The notes below the pieces were generated by a model, which saw only the letters and a program-made list of their open reading frames with translations, ran no database searches and was not told where the DNA came from. Below are positions 43,401 to 53,644 of a DNA stretch of 64,000 nt, piece by piece. The DNA lies in the NCBI GenBank assembly GCA_026399755.1, contig JAPLQI010000004.1, forward strand, positions 29,755 to 93,754. Reading direction: 5' to 3'. Positions within the stretch are counted from its first letter, which is position 1, and every line of letters starts with the position of its first letter. This DNA comes from Pseudomonadota bacterium. Its GTDB lineage: Bacteria > Pseudomonadota > Gammaproteobacteria > Burkholderiales > Chitinibacteraceae. Made by a program: the position numbers and the translations under genes.

Positions 43401-45364
43401 TTGAAGCCGTGCTGCTCGCCAGCCAAAGCAGTTTTGATGCCATCTTAATGGATGTGCAAATGCCTGAAATGGATGGCATCACCGCCAGCCAAACGCTCAG
43501 AAAAAACCCAGAATTTAGCACGCTGCCCATTATTGCTATGACAGCCAATGTTTCCAGAGAGTACCGGCAACACTGCCTAGATGCAGGCATGAATGATTTT
43601 ATTGGCAAGCCGGTTCAAGCAGAAAAACTCTATCAAACACTAGCTTACTGGTTGGGGCCTCAGCCCCAACCCAACCATACTACCCAAGACTCAGAGCCTG
43701 CCGGATTAATCCATCCACCTGAGCTCAGTACTGATTCTGACCTGATTAATCTGGCCGAAATGCAGAGTATGTTGGGCGATAATCCACAGCGCCAAAGAAA
43801 ATACTGTGCAAAATTTGCACTAGCCATGCAAGAAGGGCTAAGTATCCTCACAGAGGCACAGCTCAATAGTGCAGAGTGCCTTAGCCCCGAAAACGGCGAA
43901 AATAGCCCCTTAAGAAACCAAGAACAACCTTTTTTCTCTTATAAAATTGCACAAGAATGCCATCGCTTAAAATCGATTGCCCGCACCGTTGGCGCAATGC
44001 GTTTAGGTCAGCAACTCGCTAAGCTAGAAAAAATAGACCCTAATACTGACCTTAAGTGGTTACTAAGTGAAATTAAGCAGCTGCATATTTTGCAGCAGCA
44101 AAGCTGTGAACAACTACAGCAAATGGGCTTGCTTAACAGCACACCAGCTCCCCTTGCTACTTCAAATGAACACCATCAATCCATCAGCGTGCTACTGGTG
44201 GATGATGATCATTTTATGCTGGAAGTCATACAGCAACATTTGAGTGATTTAGGCATTGCACAAGTTAGCCCCTTTCTAAATGCAAAAGCCGCCTTGGCGC
44301 GCCTCGACCAAGCTAACCCTCCAAACTGGGTGTTTTGCGATCTACAAATGCCTAATATGGATGGAGTCGCTTTTTTACGGCAACTTGGCATTCAGCATTA
44401 CAGCGGCAATATCGCCATCCTCTCGGCCATGGACAGGCAAGTGCTGAAAGCCGCTGAATTACTCGCCCATTCATTTAATCTCAATCTCGGTGGTGTACTC
44501 ACCAAGCCAGTTAAAAAGAGCGAGCTGGCCACACTACTACTCCAACACCCCGCTCAGGCCACCTTAAAAAAACATATTGAGCCAGAGCTGCAGCTAATTG
44601 AAGAAGAACTACGCAGCGGCCTGAGTAAGGGCGAAGTAGAGCTCTACTATCAGCCCAAAGTCAGCACCAGCCAGCGGATTGTGATTGGTGCTGAAAGCCT
44701 GGCTCGCTGGCGCCACCCTAGCCGTGGCTTATTGGGGCCTCATCTCTTTGTACCTGCTATTGAAGCGCTGGGATTAATTGATGAGCTGACCTTTTGCGTA
44801 CTGCGCCAAGCCGCAAAGCAACTGCGTATTTGGCAAGAACAAGGCGAGCAAATTAAGCTTTCGATCAATGTATCGATGGGAAATCTTCATTGCTTAGAGC
44901 TACCCGAGCGCTTCGCTGCCATCTTGCAAGAAAACCATGTAAGCCCCGAATACATTACGCTCGAAATTACTGAAACCCAGCTTTCACACGATTATGTGCT
45001 GAGCCTCGACATCCTCACTCGTCTACGCATTATGGGATTTGGCTTATCGGTCGATGACTTTGGTACCGGGTTTTCTACGATGGAGCATTTGATTCAAATC
45101 CCCTTTACCGAGCTAAAAATCGATAAGGCTTTTGTACGGGGTGCCACTCAAGATATCTCCGCCAAAACCATACTCGAACACAGCGCCAATTTGGGTCGGA
45201 AATTTGCGCTCAACCTCGTCGCGGAAGGCGTTGAAACACAAGACGATTGGGACTTGGTCGCCTTAATTGGTTGCAATGAAGTGCAAGGCTATCTAGTCGG
45301 CCGTCCCATGCCCGCTGCCGATTTTATTCAGTGGAAAAACAAATGGGAGGCAAATTCTCCTTAA
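40475..45364 (+). CDS. Multi-PAS hybrid histidine kinase with REC, HPt-like, second REC and C-terminal EAL domain
   Basis: 1629 aa: several PAS/PAC, HisKA ([23 protein letters not shown]), HATPase ([12 protein letters not shown]), REC ([12 protein letters not shown]), HPt-like ECHRLKSIARTVGAMRLG, REC2 (VFCDLQMPNMDG), EAL (GAESLARWRHPSRGLLGP...LSVDDFGTGFSTMEHL...LKIDKAFVR...VAEGVET). Confidence 0.93.
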   Translation: MLATLNEIAQQQLLDQVPCSIYLCNASGQCRYTNTALQTMFGLSQSDCLDYGWLKKLHPEDSKAVYAQWQKALATPHEFEISFRILQANHEVRFLRSKTKPIWDAHGQISGYIGCVEDHSFNLQEQDDSRFYTIIKASPVPSAIYDARGKVIYLNPAFNRTFSYFLDDIPKLEDWWSLAYPDPAYRQWVIEQSLLPQTIEDDYVFPNLELRVCCKNGLYKTVAVSRSLLPFKQAILITLVDLTELHQQKATLQERAQRYRQLFDNADLSIWNQDMTTLLTHITALREAGITDLAAYLDETPTALLNMISMFRVIDINPATLLLFDGRSKAEFMQGFTSLFGQDALEVIRQELLAFWRKDAIFRSEINLKTLKGKSFPALLSYPIPTSMDEARIVPVSIQDISELKESESRWQFAIEGSGDGLWDWNIQENTVFYSRRWKEMLGFSDDEISNTLHEWEKRVYPDDFPRVIANVQAHLNGNTPHFCHEYRIHNKDDSWKWIIDRGMVVARDMEGLPLRVIGTLHDITERKNNENALLANRSQLAGMIDSAMDAIITTDDQFNIILFNQAAENMFGYCAQKLLYTPIEQLLPKSQAAKHGELMHQFAKQGEGHRKMGGSAARQVMGLHADGHEFPVEVAISYLDNFGSPIYTAMVRDITDRLAYESSLLQLATTLEHRVIERTQELEAAKQLAENATHAKSAFLANMSHEIRTPLNSVLGMAHLAQLTPLSPKQQDYLQKITLSGTHLLDLLNDILDFSKIEAGKLEIHKHDFNLPELLDNVYELIQQKAEEKGLQLIITMSETLPTFLHGDELRIKQVLLNLLSNAIKFTESGKITLSTHFNTPSGQISFNVQDTGIGISASAQAQLFQSFQQADNSISRKYGGTGLGLAISSQLVQLMGGELTVESQLGTGSNFKFSLTLPQVLSPLQTRPAVTDIDTSFLAGKRILLADDHPFNQQIGAELLQIMGADVVIANHGLEAVLLASQSSFDAILMDVQMPEMDGITASQTLRKNPEFSTLPIIAMTANVSREYRQHCLDAGMNDFIGKPVQAEKLYQTLAYWLGPQPQPNHTTQDSEPAGLIHPPELSTDSDLINLAEMQSMLGDNPQRQRKYCAKFALAMQEGLSILTEAQLNSAECLSPENGENSPLRNQEQPFFSYKIAQECHRLKSIARTVGAMRLGQQLAKLEKIDPNTDLKWLLSEIKQLHILQQQSCEQLQQMGLLNSTPAPLATSNEHHQSISVLLVDDDHFMLEVIQQHLSDLGIAQVSPFLNAKAALARLDQANPPNWVFCDLQMPNMDGVAFLRQLGIQHYSGNIAILSAMDRQVLKAAELLAHSFNLNLGGVLTKPVKKSELATLLLQHPAQATLKKHIEPELQLIEEELRSGLSKGEVELYYQPKVSTSQRIVIGAESLARWRHPSRGLLGPHLFVPAIEALGLIDELTFCVLRQAAKQLRIWQEQGEQIKLSINVSMGNLHCLELPERFAAILQENHVSPEYITLEITETQLSHDYVLSLDILTRLRIMGFGLSVDDFGTGFSTMEHLIQIPFTELKIDKAFVRGATQDISAKTILEHSANLGRKFALNLVAEGVETQDDWDLVALIGCNEVQGYLVGRPMPAADFIQWKNKWEANSP

Positions 45365-45460
45365 AGTCGCTTATCCCAATCAGCGGCAGATTACCCACTC
45401 GCCAAGCACACTTTACAATTTTCGCAATCATCACAACGACCACTATTACAGGAATTTTTT

Positions 45461-46606
45461 ATGAATGACCAAGAAAAACCACTGGTACTCATCGTTGATG
45501 ATGATCTATTTATGCTGGATTTTATCTTTGACGCACTGAGTGAATCCTGCAATGTCATTACCGCTGAAAACGGCAAAACAGCACTCCAACTGGTGCAGCA
45601 ACAACACCCGCAGCTGGTATTGGCCGATGTAAAAATGCCAGAAATGGATGGCTATGAATTATGTCGGCAAATCAAAGATGATTTTGATATCAGCGATACA
45701 CCTGTGCTGTTTTTATCGGCGCTTGATGGGATAGAAGATCGCTTGCAGGGCTTTGATGTGGGGGGCGAGGATTTTGTACTCAAGCCCGCTAACCCCAAAG
45801 TACTGCAAGCTAAAGTCGCCCATGTTTTGCAACTGATTAAAGAGCGGCAACAATTAAAATCGCAAGCCCAATACGCCACTGATACCGCCATGCTGGCCAT
45901 GGCGAGCATGAGTGAAACCGGCTTATTAATTGAAGGCATTAAGTATTTTAATAATTGCACGATGCCGTTGGAGCTTGCCAAGGCACTGATCAGCGCCATC
46001 GCACTTTTTGAAGTTGAAAGCGTGGTTGAGCTCATTCTGCCCAATGGAGAATCCCTCGCCGTGAATGCGCGCGGGCCTGCCAGTGCGCTAGAAACCTCGA
46101 TCATGCACCATATGTCGACCATGGATCGCATCACCCAATTTAAAAGCCGGATGGCGATTACCTATCCGCATATTCGCGCCTTTATCAGCAATATGCCCGA
46201 GCATGATCCCGATCGTTGCGGACGCTTGCGCGATAACCTCGCCATCTTGCTTGAATCCACAGAATATCGGCTCGAAGCGCTCAATATCATGATGCAAGCC
46301 AAGCAGCGCGATCTTGCCATTGCGAGCACCATCAAATCGCTGACGATAGCACTCAGCAGTATCGATGAAAAACAAAGAACGGGCCGCGCCTCAGTCGCTA
46401 TTATTTTAAGCTCTGTCACCGCCAGAATAGAAGCCGCCTTAGTCGGCTTACAACTCACAGAGCGCCAAGAAACGTCCTTGATCGATATTGTTCGTTTTGG
46501 CTTAGAAGACGTTTCCAACACCCTACATGCCGATGCAGATTTTCAAGATCAACTTAGCCAAGCGATTAAAGCGCTACAGAACACAGCGTTGAGCAGCCAA
46601 GCCTAA
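45461..46606 (+). CDS. Response regulator with receiver domain and uncharacterised C-terminal domain
   Basis: REC: VLIVDDDLFMLDF...LVLADVKMPEMDGYEL...PVLFLSAL...FVLKPANP; C-term ~240 aa without a recognised DNA-binding or GGDEF/EAL motif. Confidence 0.88.
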   Translation: MNDQEKPLVLIVDDDLFMLDFIFDALSESCNVITAENGKTALQLVQQQHPQLVLADVKMPEMDGYELCRQIKDDFDISDTPVLFLSALDGIEDRLQGFDVGGEDFVLKPANPKVLQAKVAHVLQLIKERQQLKSQAQYATDTAMLAMASMSETGLLIEGIKYFNNCTMPLELAKALISAIALFEVESVVELILPNGESLAVNARGPASALETSIMHHMSTMDRITQFKSRMAITYPHIRAFISNMPEHDPDRCGRLRDNLAILLESTEYRLEALNIMMQAKQRDLAIASTIKSLTIALSSIDEKQRTGRASVAIILSSVTARIEAALVGLQLTERQETSLIDIVRFGLEDVSNTLHADADFQDQLSQAIKALQNTALSSQA

Positions 46607-46690
46607 GCCATCTCGTATAAATCGTGTAGGGCGTAGCTACGAACTTAAGCGAGGGGGATATAGAGCAAAATTCCTAAGCACCAAATGATC

Positions 46691-46759
46691 GTAGGGCGGG
46701 TGAAACCAGCCGCTTTTTAGCATTCCATATCAAAGTCTGGCGGGTTTCACCCGCCCTAC
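46691..46759. repeat. REP-like palindrome, family 1
   Basis: gtagggcgggtgaaacc ... ggcgggtttcacccgccctac. Confidence 0.9.
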
Positions 46760-46859
46760 AAAAAAAATACGGTCGTCATCGGCTTAACTTGGTGCGTATA
46801 ACGCAATAAAGCCGTTAACCCAAGGTATTCGCCAATAAAACCATCAAATGGAGAGAGGC

Positions 46860-49800
46860 ATGATCCGCTGGCTACGGCGCTCGCTCAGTACCCGAGCCAC
46901 CCTTTTTACACTGCTTATTTTTATAATCAGCATCTGGGTGCAGGCCTTCTATGCAAGGTGGATTCTGCACGAAGATATGCAGCGCTTACTTAGCTATCAA
47001 CAGTTTTCCACCGCCACCATCGTAGCAACAGATATCGAGCAACATCTGCAAGATAGGATGGATGCACTCCAGCGAGTAGCGTTAAGTATTTCCCCCTCAA
47101 GCTTTAGCCATGACGATGAGCTACAAGATCTTTTAGAAAAAAATACCCTGTTCCAATCTTTATTTAATGGCGGCACATTTATCACCCAAATAACAGGCTC
47201 GGTGACCGCCTCGGTGCCGCGCTCTGCCAAGCAGCGTGGCGTCAATGATATGGAGGGTGATTTGATTGCCGCCACGTTGCGGACAGGAAAACCTATGATC
47301 GGCCAACCCATCATAGGTAAGCAGCTTAACGCGCCTATTTTTGTGATGGCCGTGCCGATCAAAAACCAGCAAGGCCACGTCATCGGTGGCTTGGCAGGGG
47401 TGATTAATCTGGGGCTACCTAATTTTTTAAATGCCAGTATTGGTCATCGCTACGGCCAAACGGGTGGCTATCTCTTGATCGCCCCGCAGCAGCGCTTAAT
47501 AGTCGCCGCCAGCGATAAACGACTAATGATGACCCACACTCCAGCGTCGGGAGAAAGCCCTCTTGTCGATCGATTTATTCAAGGCGGTGAGGGCACGGGG
47601 ATTTTGGTTAACACCCTAAATATTCAAGTGCTCTCCGCCACTAAACGAGTCCCTGTGGCTGGCTGGTATGTCGCCATCTACCTACCTACCTCCGAAGCCT
47701 TTGCGCCTATCCTGAAGATAGAGCGGCGGATGTTCTTGATCACGGGCGTGATGACCCTGCTGGCAAGCTTACTCTGCGGCTGGTTGCTTAGACGCCAGCT
47801 TTCTCCACTCAGCTCAGCGGTTAGTCTTGTGGCCCAAATGGTCCAAAGCGAGCATCCACTGCCGCCGCTGCCCATCGCCAGAGATGATGAAATTGGCCAG
47901 CTGCTGAGCAGCTTTAATCACCTGCTCACAACCTTAGCAGAACGAGAAAGTGCCCTCAAAAAGAGCGAATCTTTTATTCGGACCATCACCGAAAATATCC
48001 CCGGCATGCTGGCCTATTGGACCACTGAACTACACTGCTCTTTTGCCAATAAACCTTATTGCGCATGGTTTGATCGCACTTTAGAGCAGATACAAAATAT
48101 ACCCATGCAGGAATTATTAGATGACAGGCTATTTGCAAGAATAGAACCCTATGTTCGTGGCGCCTTGCAAGGTGAAGAGCAACACTACGAGCGCTCCATC
48201 ACCAAGGAAAATGGTGAAGTCGCTTATCTTTTTGCCCAATATATTCCGCATAAAATCGAAAATGTGATCCAAGGTTTTTTTGTATTACTCACCGACATTA
48301 CCAGCATTAAACACGACCAAGAGCAGCTTAGATTAAGCGATATCACCCTGAAAGCCATCTCCCAAGGGGTGCTGGTTAGCAATGCAGAACAAAATATTAT
48401 TTCAGTGAATCAAGCATTACTGACCATTACCGGCTTTAGTGAAGAAGAATTCCTAGGGCGTAATTGCCGTTTTTTGCAAGGACCACTTACCCACCCCGAT
48501 ACCATCGCTCAGATCCAAGTTGCCCTGCGAAATAAATTGGAATTCTCGGGTGAGATTCTTAACTATCGCAAAGATGGCAGTGTTTTTTGGAATGATTTAA
48601 GCATCTCACCTGTTCTCAATAAGAAGGGAGTAATTAGCCACTTTATTGGGATTACTCGAGATATCACCACTCGAAAAAATGCCGAAGCTGCGCTACTAGC
48701 CAATCAAGCACAGCTGCAAGGCATGATAGACACCGCGATGGATGCCATTATCAGCACCGATGCGGAATTTAATATCATCTTATTCAATACTGCAGCCGAA
48801 AAAATGTTTGGCTATCCAGCGGCTAGAATCTTAGGCAGCCCCATTGAGGTACTCATCCCCGTTGCACTCGCCCTCAGCCACCGTGAGCAAATGCACCAAT
48901 TTGCCAAGCTAAAAGAAAACACACGGCTCATGCAGGGGCGATCTGTACGGCCCGTATTGGGGCGGCATGCAGATGGCCATGAATTTCCTGCCGAAGTGGC
49001 GATTTCTTATTTAGAAAACGAAAAACATCCCATTTTCACCGCCATGGTGCGCGACATCACCGAGCGCAAAGCGCTGGATGAGGCCTTGATGCAATTTGCC
49101 ACCACGCTAGAGCTGCGCGTCATTAGCCGCACACAAGAGTTAGAAGTCGCCAAGCTGCAAGCAGAACACGCCAATCAAGCAAAAAGTATTTTTTTAGCCA
49201 ATATGAGCCATGAAATTCGCACGCCACTCAATAGCGTATTAGGCATGGCGCATCTGGCCCTCATGACAGATTTAAACAGTAAGCAGCGTGATTACCTGCA
49301 AAAAATCAGCCTATCGGGCACGCTGCTGCTCGATTTAATCAATGACATTCTGGATTTTTCAAAAATAGAAGCAGGCAAACTCGAGCTAAACCCCAGCGAC
49401 TTTAGCTTGCCGGAGCTGATCAATCATGTCTGCCAGTTGATCCAACACAGGGCGCTAGAAAAAGGCCTAGCCCTGCACATTCTGATCGATGAAAAAATCC
49501 CCAAAGCGCTGCACGGCGATGATTTACGCATCAAACAGGTGCTGCTGAATTTACTCAGCAATGCGATTAAATTTACCGCGCAGGGCAGTATTACCCTATC
49601 GGTAACGGCGGCGCTTGGCGAGAGCCAAATTTTATTTAGCATTATCGATACCGGTATCGGCATTTCCCCATCCGGCCAAGCACAACTCTTCCAATCTTTT
49701 CAGCAGGCAGATAACTCCATCACCCGCAAATACGGCGGCACGGGCTTGGGGCTAGCCATTAGCCGCCAGTTGGTAGAACTCATGGGAGGTAAACTCGGCA

Positions 49801-50729
49801 TGCAGAGCCAACTCGGCCAAGGGAGCGCATTTAGTTTTCAGCTTTGCCTACCTCAAGCCGCTGCCAACGTACCCACACCTCAAGATGCAAGCAGCCCAGA
49901 CACACTCTTTTTGCAAGGTAAACACATACTACTGGCCGATGATCACCCGTTTAATCAGCAAATAGGCGCTGAATTACTCGAACTCATGGGGGCAAAAGTA
50001 GTGATCGCCAACAATGGCCTTGAAGCGGTGCAATTAGCCAGACTATCCCGCTTTGATGCTATTTTGATGGATGTGCAAATGCCTGAAATGGATGGCATTA
50101 CCGCCTGCCAAACGCTCAGAAAAGACCCCAAATTCGATCACATACCGATTATCGCCATGACGGCCAATGTATCAGTGGAATATCAACAACGCTGTATTGC
50201 AGCAGGCATGAATGGCTTTATTGGTAAACCTATCCAAGCTGAAAAGCTATATCTAACATTAATGATCAGCTTTAAAAAACAAGAAAACGTAGCCATCGCT
50301 GAAGTCATGCTCGATACAAAAATATCTGCAGCATCAAAAGAAACAACAGCAAGGCCATCTGAATTAATCAACCGATTAGAATTGCAATCCTTGCTCGGAG
50401 ATAATACTGAACGCCAATTAAAATACTGCCTTAAGTTTGTCGCAGCTATGCAAGAAGGGATTGCAAGTATAGATCAAGCCCAAACCAACCATAATTACCT
50501 ATTGATTAGCCGAGAGTGTCATCGTTTAAAGGCTATTGCACTCACCATCGGTGCAATGCCATTAGGCGCATTACTAGCAAAGATGGAAAAAGAAGAGCAA
50601 GCTTTAGAAGAAAAAATAAATGATATCGCAGAATTAAAATTGTTATTTCAACAAAGCTGCGAGCAGCTTCAACACATGCAATTACTTGATAGCGAGTTAA
50701 ACACGGCAGCTCATAAATTTTCAGGATAA
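46860..50729 (+). CDS. Cache-HAMP-PAS-LOV-PAS hybrid histidine kinase with REC and HPt
   Basis: Start ATG 46860 ([16 protein letters not shown]) or 46848; periplasmic Cache-like region; LOV motif [10 protein letters not shown] ... [12 protein letters not shown]; His[35 protein letters not shown]; HPt [19 protein letters not shown]. Confidence 0.92.
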   Translation: MIRWLRRSLSTRATLFTLLIFIISIWVQAFYARWILHEDMQRLLSYQQFSTATIVATDIEQHLQDRMDALQRVALSISPSSFSHDDELQDLLEKNTLFQSLFNGGTFITQITGSVTASVPRSAKQRGVNDMEGDLIAATLRTGKPMIGQPIIGKQLNAPIFVMAVPIKNQQGHVIGGLAGVINLGLPNFLNASIGHRYGQTGGYLLIAPQQRLIVAASDKRLMMTHTPASGESPLVDRFIQGGEGTGILVNTLNIQVLSATKRVPVAGWYVAIYLPTSEAFAPILKIERRMFLITGVMTLLASLLCGWLLRRQLSPLSSAVSLVAQMVQSEHPLPPLPIARDDEIGQLLSSFNHLLTTLAERESALKKSESFIRTITENIPGMLAYWTTELHCSFANKPYCAWFDRTLEQIQNIPMQELLDDRLFARIEPYVRGALQGEEQHYERSITKENGEVAYLFAQYIPHKIENVIQGFFVLLTDITSIKHDQEQLRLSDITLKAISQGVLVSNAEQNIISVNQALLTITGFSEEEFLGRNCRFLQGPLTHPDTIAQIQVALRNKLEFSGEILNYRKDGSVFWNDLSISPVLNKKGVISHFIGITRDITTRKNAEAALLANQAQLQGMIDTAMDAIISTDAEFNIILFNTAAEKMFGYPAARILGSPIEVLIPVALALSHREQMHQFAKLKENTRLMQGRSVRPVLGRHADGHEFPAEVAISYLENEKHPIFTAMVRDITERKALDEALMQFATTLELRVISRTQELEVAKLQAEHANQAKSIFLANMSHEIRTPLNSVLGMAHLALMTDLNSKQRDYLQKISLSGTLLLDLINDILDFSKIEAGKLELNPSDFSLPELINHVCQLIQHRALEKGLALHILIDEKIPKALHGDDLRIKQVLLNLLSNAIKFTAQGSITLSVTAALGESQILFSIIDTGIGISPSGQAQLFQSFQQADNSITRKYGGTGLGLAISRQLVELMGGKLGMQSQLGQGSAFSFQLCLPQAAANVPTPQDASSPDTLFLQGKHILLADDHPFNQQIGAELLELMGAKVVIANNGLEAVQLARLSRFDAILMDVQMPEMDGITACQTLRKDPKFDHIPIIAMTANVSVEYQQRCIAAGMNGFIGKPIQAEKLYLTLMISFKKQENVAIAEVMLDTKISAASKETTARPSELINRLELQSLLGDNTERQLKYCLKFVAAMQEGIASIDQAQTNHNYLLISRECHRLKAIALTIGAMPLGALLAKMEKEEQALEEKINDIAELKLLFQQSCEQLQHMQLLDSELNTAAHKFSG

Positions 50730-50839
50730 TGTCTATAGATAGACTAGGTGAATTTTATTGCTTGCAGCTTGCGGCACAGCTCTACCGATTTAGCTAAATA
50801 TCACAGTGCCTACCGCACAATGACAAGCATTGAGTCATT

Positions 50840-50898
50840 GTAGGTTGGGTGAAACCCGCGTATTTTTCAGTATGGCTCGCGGGTTTCAGCCGCCTTAC
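50840..50898. repeat. REP-like palindrome, family 1
   Basis: gtaggttgggtgaaacccgcg ... cgcgggtttcagccgccttac. Confidence 0.88.
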
Positions 50899-51006
50899 GA
50901 AAAATATTTCCTTAAGCTGATAAGATTTGGTTTCATTCGCCTAACAATACGAATTAAACACGGCAGCTCATAAAGTTTCATTCGATTCCCCCTCAAAGGA
51001 TTCCCC

Positions 51007-51531
51007 ATGCGCTTACTTGCCCTACTTAGTTTTTGCAGCTCAATCAGCGTTGCAGCCTGCCCGCCGTTGCTGAATTACCAAACAAAAACACTAAAAGGAG
51101 AATCTTTTGATTTTTGCAGCTATAGCGGCAAACCTATTCTAGTGGTCAATACCGCCAGTAAATGCGGCTTTACCCCACAATTTGATAAATTAGAAAAAAT
51201 CTATTCTAAATATAAAGAACAAGGCTTATTGGTGGTCGGCTTTCCATCGAATGATTTCAAACAAGAGTTAGCCGACAATAAAGAAATCGGCGATTTCTGC
51301 CGCCTTACCTATTTTGTAGAGTTCCCCATGCTAGAGAAATCTAGCGTGCGTGGCGCAGACGCCAACCCTCTGTTTAAGCGATTAACGGCGGCATCAGATA
51401 CCTCACCCAAATGGAACTTCTATAAATACCTGATCGCCCCAGATGGCAAAACAGTCACCGCCTATAGCTCGATCACCGAGCCTGACGATAAGGAAATTAT
51501 GAGTAAGATTGAAGGCTGGCTGAAGAAATAA
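51007..51531 (+). CDS. Exported glutathione peroxidase (Cys type)
   Basis: Signal peptide MRLLALLSFCSSISVAA; NTASKCGFTPQFDKLEKIY; GFPSNDF; KWNFYKYLIAPDG. Confidence 0.92.
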   Translation: MRLLALLSFCSSISVAACPPLLNYQTKTLKGESFDFCSYSGKPILVVNTASKCGFTPQFDKLEKIYSKYKEQGLLVVGFPSNDFKQELADNKEIGDFCRLTYFVEFPMLEKSSVRGADANPLFKRLTAASDTSPKWNFYKYLIAPDGKTVTAYSSITEPDDKEIMSKIEGWLKK

Positions 51532-51793
51532 ACCAAAAGAAAGCGCAGATTAAAACGCCATCCCTAGGAACGAACCGCATGGCGTTTTGTACCTAGGGAA
51601 TAAGCCAAAAGCCTGAATGAATACGCTTAGGCAACCTTCGCCCCAAACCTAGCGAACAAAACTTGTAATTAAAATTTATAGGTTTTATCCACCAAACCCC
51701 AATTGAGTTTTCTTATATCTTTCACTAAGCTGATATCGGTCATTTGGCTCAGATCAAAGACCTACAACTCTTATAACGATGGATGAGAAAACG

Positions 51794-53101
51794 ATGAATA
51801 AATACGCTCTGCCAGCCTTGCTGGCTAGTCTGCTTGCGCCGATTGCCAGCACCCACGGCACGATGGAAGTACCGATCAGCCGTATCCTAAGCTGTTTTAA
51901 AGAAGGCCCAGAAAACCCAAAATCAGCAGCCTGCCAAGCAGCAGTTGCGCTCTCTGGCCCGCAAATGCTTTACGACTGGTCTGGCGTTAATCAGCTGCCC
52001 AATGGCGATCACAAAGCCTTTGTACCAGATGGCCAACTTTGCGCCGGAGGGAAATCTAATTATGCAGGGCTGAATCTGCCACGTACCGATTGGCCAGTAA
52101 CACCGATTGCGGCGGACGCAAATGGGCAATTTGATTTTATTTATACCGCCCCTGCTGCGCACCAAACCCGTAATTGGCAATTCTTTATCACCAAAGATGG
52201 CTGGAATCCTAATAAAGCACTGGCTTGGTCTGATCTGGAAGAAACGCCCTTTTGTACGCTGGGCAATACCGCCGCAATCGATAAAAAATACAAACTAAGC
52301 TGCCCGCTGCCTAAAAAAACCGGCGTGCATATTATTTATAATGTGTGGCAGCGTAGCGACAGCGCCGAGGCGTTTTATTCCTGCTCGGATGTTAATTTCT
52401 CTGGCGCGCTTTCTACCTATAAAGAACTGGGCCAGATTCGTGCTCAGCAGGATTTAAAAGCCGATACCAAGGTGACATTCCGCCTGTTTGATAAAGAGGG
52501 CCGCGATGTGGAGAGCTTCTCGATCACTACCGGCTACGATAGCCAAACGGGTGAAAATACCGCTTTAGCCGTGAACTGGCCTTTCTATTTGGCGCAGAAA
52601 GTGAATGTCAACTCGCGCTATATCAGCGTGGGCGTACTGGCGAGCAACGGCAGTGTTTCACCCGTTAAATCGGTGCAAGACAACCGTGTCTATGCCCGCA
52701 ATAATGGCGAATACAGCTTTAAAGTGGATATCGGTGGCGTGATTGTGCCGACACCTACTCCAACACCTGTGCCCACTCCAGTACCAACACCTGTACCAAC
52801 TCCAGTTCCAACGCCTGTACCCACTCCGGTTCCTACACCAGTTCCAACGCCTGTACCGACTCCTGTTCCTACGCCAGTGCCAACACCTGTGCCGACTCCT
52901 GTTCCTACGCCAGTGCCAACACCACCACCATCCAGCAGCTGCGCGCCAGATTGGAAGACAACCAGCACTTATGCCACGGTCAATACCAAGGTCAGCCAGA
53001 ACCTGCGCAACTACCAAAACAAATGGTGGACCGTCGGTGAAGAGCCAGCAAAAAGCGGCCAGTGGGGCGTGTGGAAAGACCTAGGCGCTTGCAATAAGTA
53101 A
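51794..53101 (+). CDS. AA10 lytic polysaccharide monooxygenase with PTPV linker and C-terminal chitin-binding-like module
   Basis: Start ATG 51794; signal peptide ...LLAPIAST then [10 protein letters not shown] (mature N-terminal His); [29 protein letters not shown]; (PTPV)n linker; C-term [51 protein letters not shown]. Confidence 0.92.
   Translation: MNKYALPALLASLLAPIASTHGTMEVPISRILSCFKEGPENPKSAACQAAVALSGPQMLYDWSGVNQLPNGDHKAFVPDGQLCAGGKSNYAGLNLPRTDWPVTPIAADANGQFDFIYTAPAAHQTRNWQFFITKDGWNPNKALAWSDLEETPFCTLGNTAAIDKKYKLSCPLPKKTGVHIIYNVWQRSDSAEAFYSCSDVNFSGALSTYKELGQIRAQQDLKADTKVTFRLFDKEGRDVESFSITTGYDSQTGENTALAVNWPFYLAQKVNVNSRYISVGVLASNGSVSPVKSVQDNRVYARNNGEYSFKVDIGGVIVPTPTPTPVPTPVPTPVPTPVPTPVPTPVPTPVPTPVPTPVPTPVPTPVPTPVPTPVPTPPPSSSCAPDWKTTSTYATVNTKVSQNLRNYQNKWWTVGEEPAKSGQWGVWKDLGACNK
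52749..52927 (+). repeat. Coding tandem repeat: (PTPV)n linker, 12-bp unit
   Basis: Repeated cc(a/t/g)ac(a/t/c)cc(t/a/g)gt(g/a/t) units within the LPMO gene. Confidence 0.93.
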
Positions 53102-53158
53102 ATCTTTTAGGGCGTTTTATGTCTTAAAAGCTTATAAACGTCGGGTTTAACCCCATGT

Positions 53159-53492
53159 GCGCTAAGCAAATGGTTTTTTCATGTGCAAGCAGCGAAAAAA
53201 TCTATTGACCACGTTCTTTGCACGGGGCTTTTTGAACTCCCCTTGAAACACGCCGAAGCGAGGAACAAGCGCGCGGGGTTTCTTTGATGCCTGTTTGAGC
53301 GAGCCTGCGAGCGAGCGAGTTCCGCAGCCGCCGCTCGATTGTCCGCAGATGAGGGGCCTTCGTGTTTCGTGGGGTCGCCTTCTTTGGCTTCGTTTCTTGG
53401 CGAAGCAAGAAAGGAAGACCCTGCGGTGGCTAACCGCTCCAAAATCAACGTGCCGAAGGCACTAAAAAGGTCTTTTTGACTTTGCTTAGCGC
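53159..53492. repeat. Non-coding element, family 2, copy B, with 12-bp perfect terminal inverted repeats
   Basis: gcgctaagcaaa (53159-53170) / tttgcttagcgc (53481-53492); internal core shared with the other three copies. Confidence 0.9.
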
Positions 53493-53644
53493 CTATGGTG
53501 TTTCACCTGCCCTACAAATGATGCATGCAAGTGAGTAGTAGAAATATGCCAAACAGCCGCGAGAACCCACAGGTCTTCGCGGCTGTTTTATTTAATGTCG
53601 TACCACGGTGCGTAACACCTCTGGCGTTTTGCACCCTATAAACT

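Noticed and set aside
51007-51531. Possible selenocysteine glutathione peroxidase
   Set aside because: Active site codon encodes Cys (NTASKCGFTPQ), no in-frame UGA.
52749-52927. Possible CRISPR-like regular repeat
   Set aside because: Units are contiguous with no spacers and are in frame in a protein linker.
52658-53017. Antisense ORFs over the LPMO linker (GTGVGTGVG..., 52690..52968; 52658..53017) and + frame 52743..53084
   Set aside because: By-products of the 12-bp coding repeat in alternate frames; the AA10 frame explains the region.
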